Source: a virus
Direction: 5' to 3' (one strand)
IMG/VR virus record: IMGVR_UViG_3300042564_000082
Coordinates: 1 to 22,808 of that record
DNA length: 22,808 nucleotides
The translations under genes were made by a program, and so were the position numbers. Shown here in pieces: positions 20,781 to 22,808 of the stretch (positions within the stretch are counted from its first letter, which is position 1; every line of letters starts with the position of its first letter). The notes beneath the pieces are model-generated. The model did no database searches, was not told the DNA's origin, and saw nothing but the letters and a program-made list of their open reading frames with translations.

Positions 20781-22808
20781 ATGAAAAAGTTTAATCAGTT
20801 AGTCCGAGAGTTGCCTTCCAATACCGTTGTTTTCGCATTCGGTAGATTCAACCCACCCACATCTGGGCACGAGCTATTAGTCAAGACAGTTAAGAAATTA
20901 GCTAAGACTCACAATGCTTCTCACGCCATCTATGCATCTAAAACTCTAGATGCTAAAAAGAATCCCCTAACTGTAGAAAAGAAGGTTCACTATTTGAACC
21001 TTATGTTCCCTGACACCAAATTCGTTGCAGCAAGTGCAACTGTTCGTACGTTTATTGAAGCAGCAAAAGAACTTAATAAAAAGTATAAGAACTTAATCAT
21101 GGTTGCTGGCAGCGACCGAATTCCTGAATACGAGAAACTCTTGAACCGATATAATGGTCAAGAGTTTCATTTCGATTCGGTAATGGTTATTTCTGCAGGT
21201 GAACGAGATCCAGACTCTGATGACGCATCAGGTATGTCTGCTTCTAAGATGCGTGCTGTTGCTTCTAAAGGTGACTATGCTCAGTTCAAGAAGGGTTTAC
21301 CTTCTTCTATGAGAGACATTGATGGTCGTCGTTTGATGAATGACGTTCGTCAAGGTATGGGTCTAGACGTTGTTAAAGAACAAGTAAAGTTTACAGTTGA
21401 TGCTATCCGTGAGAAGTATCACAAAGGTAAGATATTCCAAATAGGACAATTTGTAGAAAGTGGTGGTTCTACATATGAGATCTTAGACAGAGGCGCTAAC
21501 TATCTAACAGTTGTTGACTCTGTAGGAAATACCCACCGCAAGTGGTTACATGATGTAGTTTTAGCAAAAACTAAAATCAGAGAAGATGTTCCTGTAGGCT
21601 ATGCTCCAGATGAAATTACATTTAAGGGCTATACCACAAAGAATTTCCACCACGTTCCTGATGCTGCAAAAGCATTTATGCAAACTATTGAACGTGCTGG
21701 CGCTGCCGATCCAATCGCAGTCTTAAATGCTATCAAAGCAACTGATACATATATGGGTTTGAACGATTCCCATATTGGATATGGTGAAGGTCCACAACCA
21801 GACGAAGTTAATGATTGGAAAGCTGCTCACGATAAAGCCAAAGAATCTCTAGACAGAGTCGGAGAATTTATGCATCATATGGATTATTGGCATATGCATC
21901 AACACGAATTGGAAGCTATGCTTGGTGACTTTGCAGAAACTGGTAAAGCAGAATTCCAAGAATCCATAGAGGAAGATATGAACGAAGAATTAACAAACAA
22001 GACATTAAAATCAACTGACAAAGTAAAAGTTGCTCGTATGATAGCAACTATGCTTGGAACTGAGAATGCTGAAGCGTCAAGTTCTCCAGAACAGTTGGTT
22101 AATTCTGCCTTACGCAAGGTAAAGAATAAAGCTCTAAACGCAGAAGCATTGAAGATCTTAGACAACATGCTTCAACTAGCTACTGATGTTGGTATTAAGT
22201 TTGATGGAACTCTTAAGCCACAAAAGCTAAAAGAAGAGAATGAAGAAGATCTACTGATGGTTCAGCAAGATGCAATCCAACACAATCATAAAATGAAGAC
22301 TGGTCATACTTTACATCCTGCAGTAGTAGGTAGTGATCATGCTCGTCTTGCAAAGATTAGAAAACAATTAGGCGAAAAGACTATCGAAGGTAAAGCAGTT
22401 AAGTTACCAGATGACTCTCAAATGCTTGGAACAGTTAGTCAAGCTCAAGATGCATTTGTAAACAACACACCAGAAATGCCTGCAATTCACACCCCAGAAG
22501 AAGACTTTGATGACAACTTCGATGACGATATCGAAAAGATGTCTGACGATGACTACTATGATGCATATGAAGATGATGAGTTTTCTCTAGTCGATGATGA
22601 CACTGGTGAAGAAATCGAAGATGACGAAGAAAATAAAAAGATCAAAGAATCTACCTTAATGGAAGTTCTTTCTAGAGCAGAAAGAATCCGTGCTCGTGTG
22701 CGTTTGGCTAAGACCCAATCAAAGCGTGAACGTTCCGTTAAAATTGCACTAAAGCGTTACTCCCCACCTGCAACAATTAACAAAAGAGCAAGACGTCTTG
22801 CCATTAAG
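20781..22808 (+). CDS. Nucleotidyltransferase-fold protein with long C-terminal extension, 3' end cut by the window
   Basis: The frame is open from ATG 20781 (or 20772) to the window end: 676 codons without a stop. Residues 1-165 are a HIGH-type nucleotidyltransferase: FGRFNPPTSGH (20-30) with T-x-G-H, VAGSDR (108-113) and SASKMR (153-158) as the ISxTxxR-like motif, as in NadM or cytidylyltransferases. A short SH3/KOW-like part follows (FQIGQFVES, then a Y-x-I-L-D-R-G strand; about 218-262). A helical middle comes next, then a strongly acidic stretch (22500-22630: DDNFDDDIEK, DDDYYDAYEDDE) and an Arg/Lys-rich end (SRAERIRARVRLAKTQSKRE). The basic tail and late position suggest a virion-associated protein. 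The start MKKFNQLVRE resembles the MKSLKSFIIEE of the gene at 17189. Its substrate is unknown. Confidence 0.8.
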   Translation, partial: MKKFNQLVRELPSNTVVFAFGRFNPPTSGHELLVKTVKKLAKTHNASHAIYASKTLDAKKNPLTVEKKVHYLNLMFPDTKFVAASATVRTFIEAAKELNKKYKNLIMVAGSDRIPEYEKLLNRYNGQEFHFDSVMVISAGERDPDSDDASGMSASKMRAVASKGDYAQFKKGLPSSMRDIDGRRLMNDVRQGMGLDVVKEQVKFTVDAIREKYHKGKIFQIGQFVESGGSTYEILDRGANYLTVVDSVGNTHRKWLHDVVLAKTKIREDVPVGYAPDEITFKGYTTKNFHHVPDAAKAFMQTIERAGAADPIAVLNAIKATDTYMGLNDSHIGYGEGPQPDEVNDWKAAHDKAKESLDRVGEFMHHMDYWHMHQHELEAMLGDFAETGKAEFQESIEEDMNEELTNKTLKSTDKVKVARMIATMLGTENAEASSSPEQLVNSALRKVKNKALNAEALKILDNMLQLATDVGIKFDGTLKPQKLKEENEEDLLMVQQDAIQHNHKMKTGHTLHPAVVGSDHARLAKIRKQLGEKTIEGKAVKLPDDSQMLGTVSQAQDAFVNNTPEMPAIHTPEEDFDDNFDDDIEKMSDDDYYDAYEDDEFSLVDDDTGEEIEDDEENKKIKESTLMEVLSRAERIRARVRLAKTQSKRERSVKIALKRYSPPATINKRARRLAIK

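Noticed and set aside
1-22808. tRNA genes, CRISPR arrays, insertion sequences, attachment sites or a phage-encoded toxin-antitoxin pair
   Set aside because: No cloverleaf, regularly spaced repeat, transposase, integrase or recognisable toxin pair was seen; the gaps between genes are too short for most of these.

Overview
The window is a piece of a T4-like myovirus genome, most like the marine and freshwater relatives of T4. The evidence is the set of T4-type replication proteins in a compact order: ATP-dependent DNA ligase (gp30-like), DexA exonuclease, family B DNA polymerase (gp43), UvsX recombinase and DnaB-like helicase (gp41). A phage Hsp20, a 2-oxoglutarate oxygenase and a small thioredoxin accompany them, as is usual in the environmental T4-like lineage. 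Every supported gene is on the + strand. Many neighbours overlap by 1-17 bases (ATGA, TAATG, TGATG), and no gap longer than 124 bases was found. There are no photosynthesis genes, tRNAs, integrase, transposase or CRISPR arrays. The host cannot be named from the sequence.

Layout. 1-946: the end of an hsp20 gene, a 35-codon ORF, a C(UUCG)G hairpin and two small genes. 947-1070: a rho-independent terminator followed by a strong sigma70-type promoter. 1071-3865: small unknown genes and the DNA ligase. 3865-10564: the replication and recombination block (dexA, DNA polymerase, 2OG oxygenase, thioredoxin, uvsX, an unknown gene, helicase). 10574-15519: the main point of interest, six consecutive genes that read as a DNA-base hypermodification pathway. 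15542-16249: an HExxH protein. 16275-22808: a probable late region with an unknown protein that has a nuclease-like signature, a KxDG protein, two probable virion proteins, and a long nucleotidyltransferase-fold protein cut by the window end.

The hypermodification block contains, in order, a TET/JBP-type dioxygenase, a class II glutamine amidotransferase, a COOH-NH2 amidoligase, a GNAT acetyltransferase, a helical protein resembling the alpha-glutamyl/putrescinyl-thymine pyrophosphorylases (amino acid:DNA transferases), and a P-loop kinase. The model I infer is that the dioxygenase hydroxylates thymine or 5-methylcytosine in DNA. The kinase then phosphorylates the hydroxymethyl group, and the transferase replaces the phosphate with an amine or amino acid. 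The amidoligase, amidotransferase and acetyltransferase would build or decorate that side group. The dioxygenase ends in SLEGFF and the DNA polymerase in SLEDFF. In T4 and RB69 the polymerase C-terminal peptide binds the sliding clamp, so base oxidation may be tethered to the moving clamp.

All functions are read by eye from motifs and remembered family patterns. No database search was run.
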